A DNA stretch of 64,000 nucleotides from Vagococcus bubulae (GTDB taxonomy: Bacteria; Bacillota; Bacilli; Lactobacillales; Vagococcaceae), in assembly GCF_003950315.1 (NCBI RefSeq), contig NZ_NGJT01000007.1, positions 1 to 64,000 of the forward strand, written 5' to 3'. Position 1 is the first letter of the stretch. Each line of letters opens with the position of its first letter. Position numbers and translations under genes: made by a program. Below, piece by piece: positions 61,947 through 64,000 of this stretch. The notes beneath the pieces are model-generated. The model did not search any database and was not told where the DNA came from. It was given only the letters and a program-made list of their open reading frames with translations.

Positions 61947-61986
61947 AAAAAAAGTTTGTCATACAATTTGCATGACAAACTTTTTT
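61947..61986. terminator. Bidirectional terminator
   Basis: AAGTTTGTCAT and ATGACAAACTT with A and T runs, between the convergent transporter and def genes. Confidence 0.92.
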
Positions 61987-62548
61987 ATTGAATAAAGATA
62001 ACATCCTCAGGTGCATAGTTTGGATTTTCTTTATTAATGTGATCATAGAACATAATGCCATTAATATGATCAATTTCATGCTGAACAACAATCGCCATAT
62101 AATGTTTCAAACGAATTTTATGTTGTTCGCCGTTCATATCATAATATGATACGGTAATACGAGCATTTCTGACAACATATCCTGGAACAGGGCGATCAAC
62201 AGATAAACAGCCTTCGCCTTCTTCAAGGGCAGCTTGCTGAACAGAATGACTTAAGATTTTTGGATTATACATGACAGTGCTTAATAGTGGTTCAGGATTT
62301 TCCTCTGATTGACTAGGAATTTCTATCGCAATAATGCGTTTTGAAATATTAAGTTGAGGAGCAGCAAGACCAACACCACCACGTAGTTGATATTTTTCGG
62401 CAAGTTCTGGATCTTGACTATTTTTAAGAAATTCTTGCATACGTTTTCCTAACTCGATATCTTCTTCAGATAAAGGTAAATCAACCTCTTTAGCCACTTC
62501 ACGAAGGGTAGGATGCCCTTCACGGATAATATCATCCATTGTAATCAT
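61985..62548 (-). CDS. def: Peptide deformylase
   Basis: 187 residues from ATG 62548 ([22 protein letters not shown]), preceded by AAGGGA at 6 bases; an upstream ATG at 62602 adds an 18-residue stretch lacking support. Metal motifs are [19 protein letters not shown] and [12 protein letters not shown] (HExxH), the type 2 (Gram-positive) arrangement with long insertions. Removes the formyl group from nascent proteins. The gene's leader overlaps the divergent gnd upstream region. Confidence 0.95.
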   Translation of the reverse strand: MITMDDIIREGHPTLREVAKEVDLPLSEEDIELGKRMQEFLKNSQDPELAEKYQLRGGVGLAAPQLNISKRIIAIEIPSQSEENPEPLLSTVMYNPKILSHSVQQAALEEGEGCLSVDRPVPGYVVRNARITVSYYDMNGEQHKIRLKHYMAIVVQHEIDHINGIMFYDHINKENPNYAPEDVIFIQ

Positions 62549-62778
62549 CAATATCCCTTCCTTTCTATCTAATATAGTACTTTTTATTTTACCATAAAAC
62601 AAAAATGATTAGAAATAAATAAATTGCTTAAAACTATAATAAATGTTATTTATACTTATTTTATTTTGGTAATAGAATGATGAAAACTTTCATATTTTTC
62701 TAATAAAGTAAAACAGGTATGTTATTATTCTAAAGGATTTATATCTAATGAACAAATTAACGGGAGGCTATTTATTAA

Positions 62779-64000
62779 ATGAGCAAGCAGCAGTTTGGCA
62801 TGGTTGGATTAGGTGTTATGGGAAGAAATTTAGCATTAAACAGTGAAGGAAAAGGATACAGTGTATCAGTCTACAGTCACTTTTATAATGAAACGAAAGA
62901 ATTCCTTGAAGCTTATCCTGAAAGAAATATTAAAGGGTTTGAATTAATTGAGTCATTTGTTCAATCAATTGAAAGACCTAGAAAAATTATGTTAATGGTA
63001 ACTGCTGGAGAGATTACTGATAAAATGATAGAACAGTTGTTACCTCATTTAGAAAAAGAAGATATGTTGATTGATGGTGGTAACACGCATTATGAAGATA
63101 CTCTCAGACGGAGTCGTTATTTAGAAACATTTGGTATTAACTTTATTGGATCAGGTGTGTCTGGTGGAGAAGAAGGAGCACTAAATGGACCGTCACTGAT
63201 GCCTGGAGGACAAGAAAAAGCGTATCGCTTAATCCAACCACTTTTTGAAGATATAGCAGCAAAAGCACATGATGGTAAACCGTGTGTATCGTATATTGGA
63301 CCAGATGGTGCGGGTCATTTTGTCAAAATGGTTCATAATGGCATTGAGTATGGTGATATGCAGTTGATTGCAGAAGTCTTTGACATATTAACAAGAGGAC
63401 TTCATCTAACAATCGAAGAGGTATCAGATATTTTTAGTATGTGGAATGAAGGCGAATTAAATAGCTATTTAATGAGTATTACTTCAGAATTATTGAAACG
63501 AAAAGATGACTTAGATACAGAAGATTATATTGTCTCTAATATTTTAGATAAAGCAGGAAATAAAGGGACTGGAAAATGGACAAGTCAAAATGCACTAGAT
63601 TTAGGAGTGCCGTTACCATTAGTAACAGAAGCAGTATTTGCTCGGTTCATGTCTGCTTTAAAAGAAGAAAGATGTGTCGCAAGTAAATTACTGAGTGGAC
63701 CAACTACGACAATATCGTGTGATAAAAAAGAGATGATTGAAAAAATTAGACAGGCTCTTTATTTCAGTAAAATCATGAGTTATGCTCAAGGATTTTCTCA
63801 AATGATGATGGCAAGTAATGACTATAACTGGCAGTTGAACTATGGAGAAATCGCTCAAATTTTTCGAGAAGGATGCATTATCCGTGCGCAATTCTTACAA
63901 AAAATTACGGATGCTTACACAAAGAATCCAACACTTAAAAATCTCATGTTGGATGATTATTTTTTAACTATTGTCACGAACTATCAAGACGCTATTCGTG
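62779..64000 (+). CDS. gnd: 6-phosphogluconate dehydrogenase, decarboxylating (cut by window edge)
   Basis: 407 codons in the window, continuing past the right edge. It begins MSKQQFGMVGLGVMGRNLALN with the GxGxxG NADP-binding site, then MVTAGEITDKMI, IDGGNTHYEDT, IGSGVSGGEEGALNGPSLMPGG and the catalytic KMVHNGIEYGDMQ. NILDKAGNKGTGKWTSQNALDLGVPLPLVTEAVFARFMSALKEER is the all-helical C-terminal domain. Converts 6-phosphogluconate to ribulose-5-phosphate in the pentose phosphate pathway. RBS GGGAGG. Confidence 0.96.
   Translation, partial: MSKQQFGMVGLGVMGRNLALNSEGKGYSVSVYSHFYNETKEFLEAYPERNIKGFELIESFVQSIERPRKIMLMVTAGEITDKMIEQLLPHLEKEDMLIDGGNTHYEDTLRRSRYLETFGINFIGSGVSGGEEGALNGPSLMPGGQEKAYRLIQPLFEDIAAKAHDGKPCVSYIGPDGAGHFVKMVHNGIEYGDMQLIAEVFDILTRGLHLTIEEVSDIFSMWNEGELNSYLMSITSELLKRKDDLDTEDYIVSNILDKAGNKGTGKWTSQNALDLGVPLPLVTEAVFARFMSALKEERCVASKLLSGPTTTISCDKKEMIEKIRQALYFSKIMSYAQGFSQMMMASNDYNWQLNYGEIAQIFREGCIIRAQFLQKITDAYTKNPTLKNLMLDDYFLTIVTNYQDAIR

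Overview
This is AT-rich chromosomal DNA from a low-GC Gram-positive bacterium of the Lactobacillales. Gene content and order fit the Enterococcaceae, most likely Vagococcus or a close relative. That placement is inference from protein character, the T-box, preQ1 and CIRCE elements, and blocks of synteny shared with Bacillus and Enterococcus; no search was run. Most of the window is ordinary core genome, with one small eroded accessory patch at about 33-37 kb and part of an insertion sequence at the left edge.

Layout. 0-3.8 kb: the start of an ISL3-type transposase, then a PadR regulator, DUF2812 protein and ABC exporter operon behind a long perfect palindrome. 3.8-7.8 kb: a MurNAc recycling operon (mupG, murQ, and a PTS with fused IIA) behind a cre site. 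7.9-14 kb: msrA, cutC, rlmA, then trmL behind a structured leader ending in an intrinsic terminator, a histidine phosphatase and recD2. 14-21 kb: a lipid kinase, a GNAT, queT behind a preQ1-I-like riboswitch, a CBS/ACT protein, rpmG-secE-nusG, a lipoprotein hydrolase, and a T-box (probably Tyr) controlling an NhaC-type transporter. 20.7-23.7 kb: a vitamin B6 salvage unit (ECF S component and PdxK-like kinase, divergent from a MocR/PdxR regulator). 23.9-32 kb: RNase J2, SpxR, NrnA, a lipoprotein with a flavinylation-like motif, a GNAT, YebC and a paired membrane/surface protein operon.

32-39.4 kb: a DUF2798 protein behind a promoter-terminator leader, then an accessory stretch with S66 and S41 peptidases, remnants of S41 and isochorismatase genes, GFA, HIT and NUDIX genes and an unusual zinc-ribbon/TM/leucine-rich-repeat protein. 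39.4-45 kb: groEL-groES with CIRCE, a CPBP protease, rex and an ABC-F protein, the same neighbourhood as B. subtilis ydiF-rex-ydiL-groESL. 45-50 kb: a 5'-nucleotidase lipoprotein, YjeM and QueG. 50-58 kb: coiA-pepF-spxH-yjbK-relQ-nadK-rlu-mgtE, matching the B. subtilis yjb cluster, followed by corA. 59-64 kb: an unrecognised gene, rpsD with a structured leader, a formate/nitrite transporter with a Rex-like box, peptide deformylase, and the start of gnd.

The window is rich in cis-acting RNA: a 23S-methyl-like leader, preQ1-I, T-box, an rpsD leader and a short promoter-terminator unit before the DUF2798 gene. Two Spx control genes (spxR, spxH), the redox regulator Rex and the alarmone synthetase RelQ lie within 30 kb. 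I found no CRISPR array, defence island, prophage or tRNA/rRNA gene. The most interesting items are RNA leaders and unusual proteins rather than a large new system.
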